A stretch of DNA of 64,000 bases, taken from positions 16,234,001 to 16,298,000 of the forward strand of contig BSBN01001965.1 in the NCBI GenBank assembly GCA_027924645.1. The letters are read 5' to 3'. The translations under genes were made by a program, and so were the position numbers. The stretch comes from Cunninghamia lanceolata (lineage: Eukaryota > Streptophyta > Pinopsida > Cupressales > Cupressaceae). This document shows positions 23,161 through 35,108 of this stretch, in pieces (the stretch's first letter is position 1; each line of letters opens with the position of its first letter). A model generated the notes under the pieces. That model saw nothing but the letters and a program-made list of their open reading frames with translations, searched no databases and was not told where the DNA came from.

Positions 23161-23391
23161 AGTTCCAACCTTTGTCATAACAATGATATTACATCCTGAT
23201 CATAATCCTAAATAGACCCATCATCCCTTTCATTACCATCCACCTTGAAAATGCCAATTCCAAAAATCAAGGTCTAAATCAGAGACAAGGGGTGTGGATA
23301 GTACAACCTACAAGAATCTTTCTGCATAGGACAACTTTCGATCTCTCCAAGATCACATGGAAAACCCCAACCCTTAAGCTCAATATCAAAT

Positions 23392-23811
23392 GTGGTCATG
23401 AAATACAAACCAACAACATTTGAGCATTGGGGAATGCTAGTCAAAGAATCAATTGAAGAAGATGTCTCTACATGGTTGTATAAAGATAAAGCGGAAGAAA
23501 TCCTATTACCTATAGAGAAATATTCTAATGGACTTCGGATTGTCAAAAACATGGGGTACAAAGGACAAGGTGGACTTGGGATACATGAACAAGGTATCAT
23601 AGAACCTATAATTACAACAAAAAAGACATTGATCTCAAGGACTTCTAGATATAGATCAGCCGAGTGTGTGTCCTTAGATCTTGAATTTATTCTCAGTAAG
23701 TTAGCCAAATCTTTTCTCATTGTGGAGACCATTGATGAGGATACAAAGAAGAATCTTTCAAACATATCACCCAAATCTTCCAAGACTCTTCCATACATAC
23801 CCTATCCTTAA
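23392..23811 (+). pseudogene. G-patch-containing linker of Tat-like copy
   Basis: This 139-codon ORF holds GLRIVKNMGYKGQGGLGIHEQ near residue 45, followed by GIIEP. That is a G-patch (glycine-rich RNA/helicase-binding motif) with all the spaced glycines. It lies between protease and RT position, as in the 42565 element at 49920-50010. The conserved text upstream (EHWGMLVKESIEEDVSTWLYKD) is shared too. The region continues in broken form to about 24290. Confidence 0.7.
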
Positions 23812-24302
23812 CCTTTTCATTCACATCCACCAACATACCACTCAATTACCCCAAACTAATTGATTGGGAAAAACAAGGTCCTCCTATCATGTATACTATT
23901 TAAAATGACAAAGCAATTGCAGAACTCATCGGACTACGACCACACATTCCTTTAGGGGATCATAGAGTTGGTTTGATCATAGAGCTTAACACCATAGCAT
24001 ACATTAGCAAAAAGGGCCAAATCTCTTAGTCACAAAAGTAATATAATAAAAAGGTCCCCTAGTGAAAACCACCATATGGCACTATTGGACCATAAAAAAC
24101 TAAAAACAAAGGACACATCCAATGGTGAAAACATCTTCGAGGCACTAGAGGATGGGGGATTTGACCTTATAGAAGATGTTGTTTATCCTGAAACATCTCC
24201 ACTATAGGTAGAAATACCTCAGGAGCTAAACTTGGGTAAAATAGATGATCCAAATGTCACCTTTTTGGCTACTTCTTTATCATCAGAGGAAAAGACAACA
24301 TG

Positions 24303-24455
24303 TGCCAATTAGAGGATGATAACTAATTGCACAGGTGGAGGATAAGACAACTCACTCCAACTATCAACAACTCAACACACAACTAGAAACACCTAGACAT
24401 CTACAAGACTCACTAAGCCAACTTAACATGTGTGAATTATGTGTTCACACCAACA
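24303..24455 (-). repeat. Truncated 3' LTR of Copia-like element
   Basis: It matches 29767-29919 with few changes and ends CACCAACA, but the part equivalent to 29565-29766 is missing at its outer side. Sequence to the left of 24301 is Tat-like instead. Confidence 0.85.
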
Positions 24456-24468
24456 CCCCCCCTTAAGT
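24456..24468 (-). other. Polypurine tract (G7)
   Basis: The minus strand reads CTTAAGGGGGGG directly before the LTR start TGTTGGTG. This is a classic position and composition. Confidence 0.8.
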
Positions 24469-25227
24469 GCAATTGAGGGAGTAGTTGACTAAAACAAAGA
24501 TGCAATGATGGATAGGTATGTATAACAAATCTCAAGTGGAGAAAAGGAGAAAACCTCATGGGACAAAACTCCTCCCCAAAAGTGAGAATGCAAAAACAAA
24601 TGAAAGATGTGATGGAAGGAGTACTCAAGACCTCCCAAGGACAACATCCAACACATATGTACAATCAATTACCCCCCCATAGGAGAGAAAGTGTGAGACT
24701 ATAAGTCCCCCTCACAATGAAGTAGCTCATATGCCAATGGTGAACGCTCGAAGAAGAATGCTAAAGAGAATCCAAAGCATGCAAAAAACATTCTTTCCCT
24801 TAGGAAGAAATAAATCCAAAGGCTGATGTCGAAGAAACACCATCTCAAGGTATGAGGGAAAAAGGCTCATGATGTATTCTGTCTCTGAAAACTGCTCAAG
24901 TGTCCAAATGTCAAAACCAAAAGAAGTCACATAATCAGGTGCTGCATGTGACAATCCAAGACAAGATGAAAACTCAAGATCATCAATTTCCAAAGATTAA
25001 AAATCCTTTGAATGATGTTTAAGATTCTCCAACTCAGTACCAAACTGTGACAAGTGAAGAGGAGAAGGTACCTACTCATCTAAAGTAGAAGATTCAACTC
25101 CTTCAAAGAGGAGATGAATGTCATCAATGATGTCCTCTAAGTCATCAAGATAGGACTCACGAAACAAGACTAAAATACCTGTCAAGTACTCATCCTATAA
25201 ACCTGTATCTGGAAGACAAATATTATC
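24469..25227 (-). other. Unrecognised 3' internal part of Copia-like element
   Basis: The minus strand contains an 88-codon ORF (24727-24993) with IDDLEFSSCLGLSHAAPDYV and no family that I recognise. It occupies the place where integrase, RT and RNase H would lie. It may be captured sequence or a spacer. Confidence 0.4.
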
Positions 25228-26335
25228 CTACTCAACTGAAGTGGAAGAAGCTATGTCAATGCCAATCTCTGAAGAAGTAGGAGGAAGAAGCTCAAAAATA
25301 GTCTCAAGAACTAAAGTAGATGCAAGAACACCAAGGTTCAAGTAACCAAACTTCTCCTTAGAAGCATGATTCACACTTGATGAATGAGTGTGAATATCAA
25401 CCAATGGAACTACATCATCATCAGAAACAAAATGGGAGAAAGAGTACAAGTGAGATGCATGATCAACCATCCCAATGGCAATGATATCTCTGCTCTCCAA
25501 GTCCCAAATGATCATAGAATTAGGAGTGAACTCAACTATCTTACCTACACCACAATGAGTAATCTGGTAGATGGAAAGGAGATTGGTTGTCAAGGAAGGT
25601 ACACACAACACATTGTTGAATGTACACAAGTCACCAACATCAATATTTCCTTTTCCAATTGCATACATGTATGTATTGTTACCCATAAAAATAGGCGGCA
25701 ATGTACATGACTGAAATGATGAGAACATGCCCTGTGAAGATGCCATATGATGAGAAGGTCCAAAATCAAGAAGCCATCTCTCTGACTGTAGACTTGTTGA
25801 AGAAAATAGTGCTTGTCCTTTTCCTTTATTTGTCCCATGTCCAAATCTTGTTGTTCCTGTGTGTATAGATGATGATGGTGGCGAAGAAGAAGACTTGGGT
25901 AAAACTGTTGTTAATGGACAATACTCAATGTTATGTTTTTGAAGAAGTTGTGACATCTCTTCAAACTTTTTCTCATAACACTTAGTCTCATCATGACCCA
26001 ATTTCTTATAATAAGAACACTTTGGCCTTTTCTTCTTATTGGACTCCTCTTTGGAAGAAGAGTTGGGGGTTCTATTTGATTCTTTTTCTTGCTTATTAGA
26101 TTTTGAATCCTTTTGTTTTTGTCCCTTATTAGGTGAAGCCTTAGGATCTTTTGTGCCTTGTGTTGCAACTAGAGCTTGTTTTCTAGGAGACTTCAATGTG
26201 CCCATGTGTAGTAGCTTGGCTTGTTCTCTTGTGAGTTGTACAGAAAACTCCTCAAGTGAAGGCATAGTAAACTTACTACCAAAGGTATCCATTGTAGCAT
26301 AAAAAGGTAGAAACATAAAATGAATATGCATGACC
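25228..26335 (-). pseudogene. Copia gag C-terminus, zinc knuckle and protease remnant
   Basis: After a one-base frameshift near 26335, the minus strand continues the gag with MPSLEEFSVQLTREQAKLL and a Lys/Ser-rich linker. The knuckle CSYYKKLGHDETKC follows (second Cys is Tyr), then the Copia protease start WLLDFGPSHHMASS, where the usual DSG/DSA triplet reads DFG. Further on, NNTYMYAIGKGNIDV and LCVPSLTTNLLSI match Copia protease, and EKFGYLNLGVL resembles the GAG-pre-integrase region. The ORF is open for 367 codons, but the two catalytic sites are altered. It then leaves Copia similarity. Confidence 0.8.
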
Positions 26336-26785
26336 CAATTTTACAAGAATGGATAGAATCAATTGTTCAACTTCTTTCTCAAGACCACTTTGTTTAAGTT
26401 GCAACCTGAGAGACTTAAACTTGGTGAAGAAATCTTTGATTTGATCAAAATCTTGAGGATTAAGTGCAATTAGCTCATTTTCCAATTTGAACCTTCTTAT
26501 CTTATCTTGCTTGCCAAATAGATTGTCCAGTGTTGTCCATATCTCATTTGGTGTAGTACAAGACTCAATATGAAATCTCAAATCTGGAGAAATAGCAAGA
26601 CAAAGTGTTCCAAAATCCTCATCTCTTCTATCTAACCATTTTCTTCTTTGAGTAGCACCTGTGGGTTCAGTATCTGTGCCTAAACTTATTCTATGTGACT
26701 TTTGTTTATACAACACAAACTCCATGTTTTTCTTCCATTCAATATAATTATATGGAGTTAAAAGTGGAAATTGAGGCACATCCAT
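26336..26785 (-). pseudogene. Copia gag (UBN2-type), N-terminal part
   Basis: Start ATG at 26785 (MDVPQFPLL). It reads WKKNMEFVLYKQK, RRDEDFGTLCLAISPDL, EIWTTLDNLFGKQDKIRRFKL, ELIALNPQDFDQIKDFFTKFK, LGLEKEVEQLILSI-type text. That is the UBN2/gag-polypeptide pattern of Copia elements. It is broken only by the frameshift at its end. The open frame extends upstream to 26959, but the ATG at 26785 is where similarity begins. Confidence 0.8.
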
Positions 26786-26959
26786 GATGAAAAAGAAAAC
26801 AACAACACAACAACACTCCTTTACTATGTAAGAGAGCACCCCCAAATTTGTTTGTACCACTTTATACTCAGTGCGTTTTACAATTGTCCTCAAATGACCA
26901 AAATTGAGAAAATAATCAAAATCTCTTAAAAAAATAGATCCAAGTGATATTACAGTCAC

Positions 26960-29551
26960 TCACAATGATGTATTATAGAAAACAAATCCTCTCAAAATAA
27001 ATTTCACCCTCTCATGTATCAAAATGCCCAAGTTATTAATCAAATGCCAAAAAACTAACAAATGAAATTAAATGTACCTAGAGAAAAAAATGAGAAAAGT
27101 GTATGGATGGCTATGTAGAGCTCCTGAATACCTTTCCAATTCTGCTTTAATCGCAAAAATTAGAGATCATGGAAAAAAGTTATGAGCTCAGGAGCTAGAA
27201 AGGGAGATTTGTACTTGACCTGCAATAAATGCTGTCAAACAGTAAAATCAGAGAAAAATTTTGACACCACTGTGAAGAGCTCTCTATCAACTTTTTTTCG
27301 ATATATAATTTTCTCGATTTTGACACCATGGGAAAAAGTTGTGCAAAAATTTAAAAAAAGGCCTACTTTAGGGCTTGAGGGGCAAAACAAGCCCCCTTGC
27401 TGATGCAATGCTGACATCAGTGGAATATTCCCTTCCTTCAGAAAAAAATCCTCCCTCCTGGAAAAGAAAAAAATTGTCAAAAAATACTCTTTGACTGTCG
27501 AAATATTCTCTAGGCTGTGAAACCACTCACAGTTTTATGAAAACTGCCTTCATCACTGGTCAACTGGAGGTTTGCAAAACCACCGAAAGACTCTCGCAAA
27601 AACCGCTGACTGAGCTTTGCAGAGTGGTTTTAGCTACCAGATCATGGTTTTGAATGTTTAACCACCAAATGTACTAAAAACTGCTCACGTAGAAGCAAAA
27701 CCACCTTCAGGTTTCAAAACCACCTTTCAAAAACCTATCGTTGACTTGAGTTAGACTAGTTTCCGTAGGCTGGAAATGGATGATAAGTCAAACCACCTTG
27801 ACTAGGCAAAAAATGCCAAACATTTACTAGTCAATGGGAAAATTAAATGTCACGGCCAGATTGTCTTTGAATGGTCTATGGTGGAAATAGTGCTACAATG
27901 AAAAAAAAATGATGAGTTTAGCAGATTTTCTGGTGCGAAGCCTCTAATGCCTGGCAGATAAGAAAACCATCTAAGAGGAACGACCGATGAGTTGAAAACT
28001 TTTCAGCTTGAGTTTGATCGCTGATACAAGGAATACACGGATAGCAAAAATTGACGAGCATGTGAACACTGCCAGATCAGTGGGAAACACAGCTAATTTG
28101 GTGGAAACCGCCACCGAGTAAAAACAAAACTGATGAGTTTAGATATTTTTCTGGTGTGAAACAATGCCTCAGAACTTTTTGAAACTTGTCGTTGGCTATT
28201 ATAAACCATTACTTGATTTTGAAGACTGCCTTGTGTATTGTAGTCGACTGGGAAATAAATGTCAGAGGAATCAAATGATCGCTTGATGCATTTGTCGAAT
28301 GTATTGTTAAACTGCCAGCAATAACTTTAAGTGTCAGGAATGATCTTAAAAGTTGCCGCTGTTGCCAGGACTGCCAATTACCCTTAATGAATGCCGACAG
28401 GAGCAACGGACTAGTATCGAAAATGGCTGCCAAGATGGTTTGCAATGATATTCGCCGATAGTGTTTGGTCAATAAGAAGATGGTTGACTATGTAGTGTAA
28501 GTATGGTCAACGGTGTGGTACTAGTCTCGATCCGTCATGGGTAGGAACAAAAAAACCCTTATACTGTATTGAAGATCTACGAATCTGCTTACGGGAAGAT
28601 GCCAACGATGGGGAGAGATCACCAATGGGAACACTATGATCATTGGATATTGTGCAAGCTATCATGGAGTAAAACAAATGATGTTGACTGCTCTAAATGC
28701 CACCTGAACAACCTTTTAACCACTGTGATTTTTGAAAAGAACCTGCTAAATGTATTAAGATCTCACCGGGAGGATAACAAACGTCGACGAGAATGTGGTA
28801 TGTGGTTGCCCCTAGTTTAAAACACTAGAATATCCACCAGATATTAAGACTGTCACTTACTTGTAATATAAAGCGGACTGGAGACCACCAAAAACTAGGA
28901 ATATGAGGGCATCAATGTGCACTGGGATTTGGATCGAATGCAACAGAAAACCATTAACCGCCACAGGCAAATCTAAAGCTACCAAAAAGTGAAGACTGCT
29001 AGTAAAACAAAACCTTTTCCCCAATGGTTAATTGCAAAGATTCTAATGCTGACGCAGTCACTGCATCAAGATTCGACAAATTCGTACGGTCGAGGGCTAA
29101 ATTTTTTTTGCCTTTTGCTGCAATTTTGTCCGATTTGGGCAATTTTATAGTCTATCCATACTGATTTGGCCACTATGGACACAATGGCAATGTCTGATTT
29201 GGGCCAAACTGCTCTGAAATTACTAGTACTCCCAGATCACGCCAAAGAGCCCCAAATTGAAACCCTCATCAATTTTGCCTCTGATGTCCGATTTAGATGA
29301 AACAAAAGGTGATCTTGACTATTTCAGCTGCTCCAAACACAATGGTGAAGTCTAATTTACAACAACACACACTAAAATGCACCTATAATACAAGGACAAG
29401 AAGGGAAAACCCTCACAAAACTGGTATCTCTATCAAGTTTTTCTGATTCTCCAGGTCATCATTCGATGCAAGGAGAAGCATACTAAACTGTCAAGATCCA
29501 CCATGAATTGCACTCAAGATCTCTCTAATAAGGGATGGAAATTGTAGATTA
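26960..29551 (-). other. Long leader of Copia-like element; recurring AAACCACC motif
   Basis: No coding similarity is seen in 2.6 kb between gag and primer site. From 27520 to 28400 the plus strand shows recurrent AAAACCACC, AAACCACC, AAACTGCC and AAACCGC words (GGTGGTTTT on the element's sense strand), more than a dozen in about 900 bp. 27182-27403 and 28569-28820 are short ORFs that I do not support as genes. Confidence 0.45.
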
Positions 29552-29564
29552 GGCTTTGATACCA
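29552..29564 (-). other. Primer-binding site, tRNA-iMet type (one change)
   Basis: The minus strand reads TGGTATCAAAGCC directly after the LTR end CTTACA. The iMet site usually reads TGGTATCAGAGC, so one base differs. Confidence 0.85.
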
Positions 29565-29919
29565 TGTAAGAGTCAATGTCACTCAGCAAGCCAGGATCAC
29601 CTGCAATCAAGACAACCTTCCACACAAAGATGACAAGAGAAGATGCTAAAACAATGGAGCAACTATATTAGACTGCCATATGAAATACAATGAGAGAGCC
29701 TTGCTTATAAAGGCAAGATGAGAGCTAGAAGGGTGTAGTGAAAGGTGGAGATATTCTTATAACATGCTCCAATTAGAGGATGATAACTAATTGCACATGT
29801 GGAGGATAATACAACTCACTCCAACTATCAACAACTCAACACATAACTAGAAACACCTAGACATCTAGAAGACTCACTAAGTCAACTTAACATGTGTGAA
29901 TTATATGTTCACACCAACA
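29565..29919 (-). repeat. 5' LTR of Copia-like element (355 bp)
   Basis: On the minus strand it starts TGTTGGTGTGAAC and ends GACTCTTACA, abutting the primer site. A TATAAG box candidate (TTTATAAG, 29704-29711, minus) is present. The right neighbour at 29920 belongs to another Copia LTR. Confidence 0.88.
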
Positions 29920-30951
29920 TTATGTTCCAATGATCAAGACCTGACTTCCTCTGGAAGTCATACTATGAAATGTCTAAGTCTGGGTGAACAAAACTAAGAC
30001 AAGAACAGTGCACAAAGCTTGAGAAAAAGGGTTCGCATTTCTCCGTAGTTGCATATTTTTTCTTGCAATTTTGGAGGTATGCTAAGAGGTCAAGAATGAA
30101 TGTTGGTTATAAATTCTTGATTCTCCTAGAGTCCACATTGAGAGTTTTGATGTGACAGATGAATTGGGTCAAGCATGTTCTTAAGAGACAAATCGATAGG
30201 TAGTTAGATATTTATGTGGAGAAAGTATATTGCTTCAATAATAAATCTAAGCTATTATATGACATGGTGCTAACTTATATGAAGATTATACAATGAATTT
30301 TTTGATCCGCATTACTATTTGTACACTTGATCAAGCCGACAAGGTAGAATACATTGTATGCACACTTCATGTCTAGCTTTCCAACCTGATTATGAGATGA
30401 ATCTTGTTGCGGATATAAATACTTGATGGATTAAAGTATTGAGGTGATGAAAGTGTGTGTGGTGTATGTGAATTTGAAGTATGAAGGATTATGAGTAGAG
30501 TGCAAAGTTGAAAAAGTGAACAAGGCTAGAAAATAAAGCATATGTAGTTAAGTTGAGAAGTAGGGTAGAATAAATGAAGACCTTTCAATCTGTGTATTGA
30601 AACTTCAATGGAACTATGATCTAGCATATGATAGATGCATTTACAGCAGTTCATCTTCTGGCAGTGAGCGAATTCTTCTTCAACCTTCTTTTCTCTTGGC
30701 AGTAAGCCTTCTTGTAACTTGGTATTGTGCTATCATAATATATTGTGAGCTAACACTCACTGTGGTTTTTCCCTTTTGGAGTTTTCCATGTAAAAATCAT
30801 GGTTTCCATGTGTTATATCTTTATGGTTGCTATTCTTATGCTTATTCTGCTTTCATGTTATTAATTTTGGAAATTAGACTAATGAATATGTTAAGAAGTG
30901 GTTTTGTGGAATATTGATTCACCCCCCTCTCAGTATTGCTTACTTTCAACA
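29920..30951 (+). repeat. Diverged 5' LTR of ancient Copia
   Basis: The right end (GATTCACCCCCCTCTCAG at 30917-30934, then CAACA) is typical of plant Copia LTRs and is repeated, inverted, at 33982-34020 in another element. The left end is hidden by the neighbouring Copia at 29919. Confidence 0.55.
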
Positions 30952-30953
30952 AT

Positions 30954-30965
30954 TGGTATCAGAGG
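30954..30965 (+). other. Primer-binding site, tRNA-iMet type
   Basis: TGGTATCAGAGG lies two bases after the LTR end. It matches the iMet site except for the last base and fixes plus-strand orientation. Confidence 0.85.
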
Positions 30966-31020
30966 AAGGTTCCTTGTAAGAAGCCTAACAACTTGAGGAA
31001 GATCTGGGAGAGTTCAATCA

Positions 31021-32096
31021 TGGCAGCCAAAAGATATGGAAACTTTTCATATGAAAACAATATTGAACTGGAAGAAACTCTTATTGATCTTGAAAATTCT
31101 GAAGTAGAAATTAGGGATCTGAGGATAACATACAAGAAGCCAATGAATGCATTCTAAAGCTAAAAGAACAAGTCAAGAAATTCAAAGAAAAATACATAGA
31201 TGTTAGTGAACAATTGATATCTACAAATAAAATCCTGGATGATTTGAAAGTGGAAGTTATAGAAAGAGCGAAAGTGGAAGATCTAAATCTAATTTTAAAA
31301 AGCAAGATAGAAGAATATGTCAATCAAGAAAAAGAAGTTGTGAGCATAAAAATAGACTTGGATAAAGCTAAGAGCTATGAAGAAAAGTTCAAGATAAGTT
31401 TTGCAAAACTTGATGAGATGATTGATAATCAAAAGAGTTATGGTGATAAGCAAGGTTTGGGATTTGAGAAAGGAAAAAGTTCAAATTTAGATCAACCAAA
31501 TATTGTGTTGAAACAAAACAAAGGGAACCAATTCAAAAATCAAAGAAGAAGATCTAGAAGACCTCTAGTTAGAAAGCTAAATGCTCAAAGGTACCCATCT
31601 TTCAATGGCCATTGTTTTAATTGCAATAAGTTTGGACATAAAGCTACGAGCAATGTAGGAGTAGAATAAATCAGAATGCTCCATCATTTTCTAGTCAATG
31701 TTTCAATTGCAAGAAAATTAGCCATAGATCAAATGAATGCAGAAGTCTGGTAAGGAATGTTTTTTACAATGCAAGGAATACTCAATCATTCAATGGAAAG
31801 TGTTTTGTGTGCAATAGATTTAGACATATGGCTAATCAATGGAGATCAAATCCAATCAATAGAAGGAATCAAGGACAAAGGAATATGGTATGCTACAATT
31901 GCAACAAGTTTGGACATGTTGCAAGATTTTGTAGAAGCAAGAATGTGAAAAGAAACTACTATGCTGAAGACAGGAAACCAGAGCAGAGGAATGATAAGGG
32001 AAAGGAAATATTTGATCGAGTTAAAACTAAGAAAGAAATAAGCAAGATTTGGATCAAGAAATTGTTGGCAAGAGACACTGCTCTGATGAATAATTG
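31021..32096 (+). pseudogene. Copia gag C-terminal part with four zinc knuckles
   Basis: The region from 31021 encodes a charged, helical segment (31214-31500, Lys/Glu-rich, coiled-coil-like). It then has four CCHC-type units within about 320 bp: CFNCNKFGHKA near 31609, CFNCKKISHRSNEC near 31700, CFVCNRFRHMANQW near 31800 (last Cys is Trp) and CYNCNKFGHVARFC near 31890. A frameshift at about 31655 sits just after the first unit; reading the next frame restores its final Cys and links it to the second. The gag packages RNA through such knuckles. Most Copia gags have one, so four is unusual. The N-terminal capsid part was not recognised. Confidence 0.7.
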
Positions 32097-32098
32097 AG

Positions 32099-33230
32099 TG
32101 TTGTCATTGATGGTAACAAGGCAAAGAGACTTTACTTTGGCAGATCAAATTGATCTGGTATCAAGGCATGCAAGGCTTCTGGTCCGGATGACTAAAATGA
32201 CTAAGTGTTGGCAGTACATAAGAGACAATGACAGAGAGGTAGTGTAATGGTTGGCATTGGTCCATAGTTGAAGATTAGATCATGCAATTCTGGTATGTTG
32301 TTTTTAGCTCTTAAGGGATCTTATATCCAAGATTTCAGTCCATGATAAGTACTGGAAGAATATCCTCAAAAACTCTAAGTCTGGCAGAGCAAAATACAGT
32401 GATATTCAGAGTAGAACACTCAGTTGATTTGGTCTGTAGTCCTCTGGTATTGCATATCTTGATATGTGGTTTTGAGATGTTGTAAACACTTGTATGAAGT
32501 GTCTAAATCCAAAAAAGTAGGTTCTGCAGTCCACCAAAAAGATAGTTACAAGCTACTTCAAGTATCACTACATTGTTTGATAGAGTTTGACAGTGACAGG
32601 GTCTAAGTTCTGAGGGTCCACATTTTACCACAAAAGGATATTTTTCTTTGTGGTTCTGAAGGTATGATTTGTGAGGTTTGAGGATTCTTTGACATGATTT
32701 TGAGAAAGTTATGTGGTCCACAATAAAAGATGTAGTTTGACAGATGAACAAAATTAGTGGCAGTCTAAGTTAGAGGCTGACATGATAAGTTTAAATTGTA
32801 TGCGGTAAGTTCTATTGTTTATAACTTAATCCTAAGTGGTTGAATAGCTGAGGCCGACATATGTGAATGCAATTCAAATGTTGTTTGGGTCTGCTGGGAG
32901 TTTTTGTGAATGAATTTGGCCAAAAAGCTACTTAAGGTGTGACTGCATGCTACACCTTATTAGGCTGACCTAATATAAAGATTTTAAGTGTTGCAGATAT
33001 ATATATATATGGTATCAAATTTAGTCTTTGTGTGACGTGTGGTGAAAGTGAATTAATGTATGTGCGACATGTGAAGTAAGGTGAATTTGTGGAAGCGAAA
33101 AGAGCAGAAGAAGAGAGATATTATTCCTATGTAAAAGTAGAGCAGTGAAATGGAGCAGTTAGAGATGAAGACTTTTGAGGGTTAAAAGCACAAAGTTTTC
33201 TCACACTTTTATAAAGGAAATAGCCAACAC
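32099..33230 (+). repeat. Diverged 3' LTR of ancient Copia
   Basis: It begins TGTTGTCATTGATGGTAAC, the usual start for this LTR type; the minus-strand Copia LTR ending at 40367 starts TGTTGTCATTAATGTCAAC. The right limit is uncertain, because similarity fades into AT-rich sequence near 33230. Confidence 0.5.
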
Positions 33231-33981
33231 TGATCCAGCTTTTAAACTTGAATCATTAAAATTGACATATATGTTTTGAATTTTGAAATGAAGTAAACTA
33301 ATAAAATATTTATTTTTTAGTATATTTTATGTTTGTATTTTTTGAAAAAATTTAAAAACTTACTTGAATATAGTTTTTAATAAATTGACACTATAATTTA
33401 GTTGTTGACAAAATGTTGAAAAATGAAGTTACATGAGACGTCAATCTTTATATAGTAATTTTTTTTCTTCAATTTTTTTGTGTATTTATAACTTGAAACT
33501 TTAGTGCATGGATATTTTTTTTCTAAATTTGATAAATCTATATTTTTAAATAAATAATAAAATGTGCGTGTATTAAAATGTAGTTATTTTCATTCAATGT
33601 CAACTTTCATATTAACTATTTATCTAAAATAGAAAAAAAATTATACCATCTTGATACAGATTCTTTTATCTAGTGCATCATATTTTTTTTCATTTTTTTT
33701 AATATGTTTTACTATTTTTCCTTCACATGGTAATCGACCTAATGTTTTGCACTGATAACCTACTTTTAGTAACAATAAAAAGGAAAATACAAATAATAAT
33801 TAAATTATTAAAATATATATATATATATATATATATATTTGAAAGATAAACTTATAGATTTACAAAAGGGTTATTTTATATTTTTTTTAAAATATTTACA
33901 CGAGTACAAGTTGTTGAAATATCAAGCTTTAAAAATAATTTTATTTTTTTACTAAATTGGCCTCATAGTGGTGCAACATAT
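33231..33981. other. AT-rich stretch with (TA)n microsatellite
   Basis: No coding signal. A pure (AT/TA)n tract of about 26 bp lies near 33813-33838, and poly-T and poly-A runs are frequent. The 5 bases 33977-33981 (CATAT) should be one target duplication of the following Copia element; the other end is not in the window. Confidence 0.5.
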
Positions 33982-35108
33982 TGTTGGATTTATGATAGAC
34001 AACTGAGAGGGGGGTGAATCAGTTGTGACCAAAATCCTATTCTTTATTTACTTTAAGCCTTCTTATATTTCAACAGCATATGAAGGATTCAATCATGGAA
34101 GCATAATGCAATAATTCAAGAGCATAAATAAATTCAACACATATAACACCAAGATTTTGATGTGGAAAACTTAGTTAAGGGAAAAACCATGGGGTGACTA
34201 ACCCAAGAATGTATTATCTATTAAAAGAATAAAGATGAATAAAATGGCACTTGCCAGTTAGGGCTCACTGCCTGAGCACACTGCTCACAAGAGGCCCACT
34301 ACCTACATGAGACACACTGTCCACAAAAGAATATAAGTATTACATACTTGAACTAGAGATAAGCATCTTTACTATGCTTGAGTCAGTTCCTTTTAAGCTC
34401 AATATCTCTGCTCTGCTTTTTGCTCCTCTTCACTACCACTTCCTCATCATGAAAAGAACACATCTGAATGACTTTGCAACTCTTATTTATACATGACATC
34501 AACTTTGGAATGATCATCAAAGTCAGCACAACATACAATTATTTTATTACAGAGCAATAACAAAAATACAACTTGACTTATTACAAAAACTTCATGCACA
34601 TTACTACACTGTCGACCACACATAGCTGGGACTTTAATCTTCTTCAAAAAAATGCCATGCTTCATAAAACATCTTCAAGATCATCTGCAGCATGCGCAAA
34701 TCATCTGGTCAGCCAAGACTAGGAAGAACACCACCACCTAAAGGTAAGTTTTCAATTACGAGCTCAATATTCAATGCGGACTGCCAACATGAACTGGACA
34801 TAATCTAGAGACCCCCACAAGCTTGCCTGAATCACCAAGATCATCATCACCACTTCTGCTTATTGTAATCAATCACATCTTCATCCAAAACCTCAAGAAC
34901 ATAGTCACCCATCACTGTCAGATTAGAAGAATTGCTTGTGGACCTCCAAACCATGAACCAATTGAGTTGTCAATTCACATTAGCCTCCTAAACATGCCAC
35001 CAGATCTACAAAACATGATATTGTATTTCTAGATCTCACCGGACCTATTTGTGTCACTTTATCAAATTTGAATAGTTGCTAGAACTAGTTTTACTCTTAT
35101 GACCATAG
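33982..35108 (-). repeat. 3' LTR of Copia, distal part
   Basis: The plus strand starts TGTTGGATTTATG and carries the inverse of the GATTCACCCCCCTCTCAG signature at 34000-34017. It is cut at 35108 by the 18-bp-repeat element and continues at 40123. The rejoined LTR is about 1,372 bp. Confidence 0.75.
35104..35108. other. Target-site duplication CATAG, left copy
   Basis: Perfect match to 40118-40122, directly outside the LTR start at 35109. Confidence 0.85.

Larger units (their letters stand above)
20640..24300 (+). mobile_element. Decayed Tat-like segment (gag, protease, G-patch), both ends lost
   Basis: This is a diverged relative of the 42565-60787 element. The block order matches: Ser/Pro/Thr-rich gag N-terminus, gag core, zinc-finger-like stretch, protease, G-patch linker. 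No LTR is visible on the left. On the right it stops at 24300, before RT, at a truncated Copia LTR. It is older than the 42565 copy, judged by its many stops and shifts. Confidence 0.75.
24303..29919 (-). mobile_element. Non-autonomous Copia-like element (no pol), 3' LTR truncated
   Basis: The minus-strand element has a complete 5' LTR (29565-29919), an adjoining iMet-type primer site, an unusually long leader (about 2.8 kb), gag, a protease remnant, then about 0.75 kb of unrecognised sequence, a G7 purine tract and a cut 3' LTR (24303-24455). Integrase, RT and RNase H are absent, so mobilisation must have been in trans. The missing first 200 bp of the 3' LTR show that the left junction with the Tat-like segment is a deletion or recombination point. 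Confidence 0.8.
29920..33230 (+). mobile_element. Ancient Copia remnant: LTR, primer site, gag, LTR
   Basis: Plus strand. An LTR-like stretch ends CACCCCCCTCTCAG...TTTCAACA at 30951. A primer site, a gag with several zinc knuckles (to 32096) and a second LTR-like stretch starting TGTTGTCATTGATGG at 32099 follow. The two LTRs are only recognisably similar (shared patches such as TTTTGATGTGACAGATGAA against GTAGTTTGACAGATGAAC), so the copy is very old. No protease, RT or integrase lies between gag and the right LTR: an internal deletion. Confidence 0.6.

Noticed and set aside
33813..33838. (TA)n tract as a regulatory site
   Set aside because: A simple microsatellite in an AT-rich stretch; nothing ties it to a promoter.
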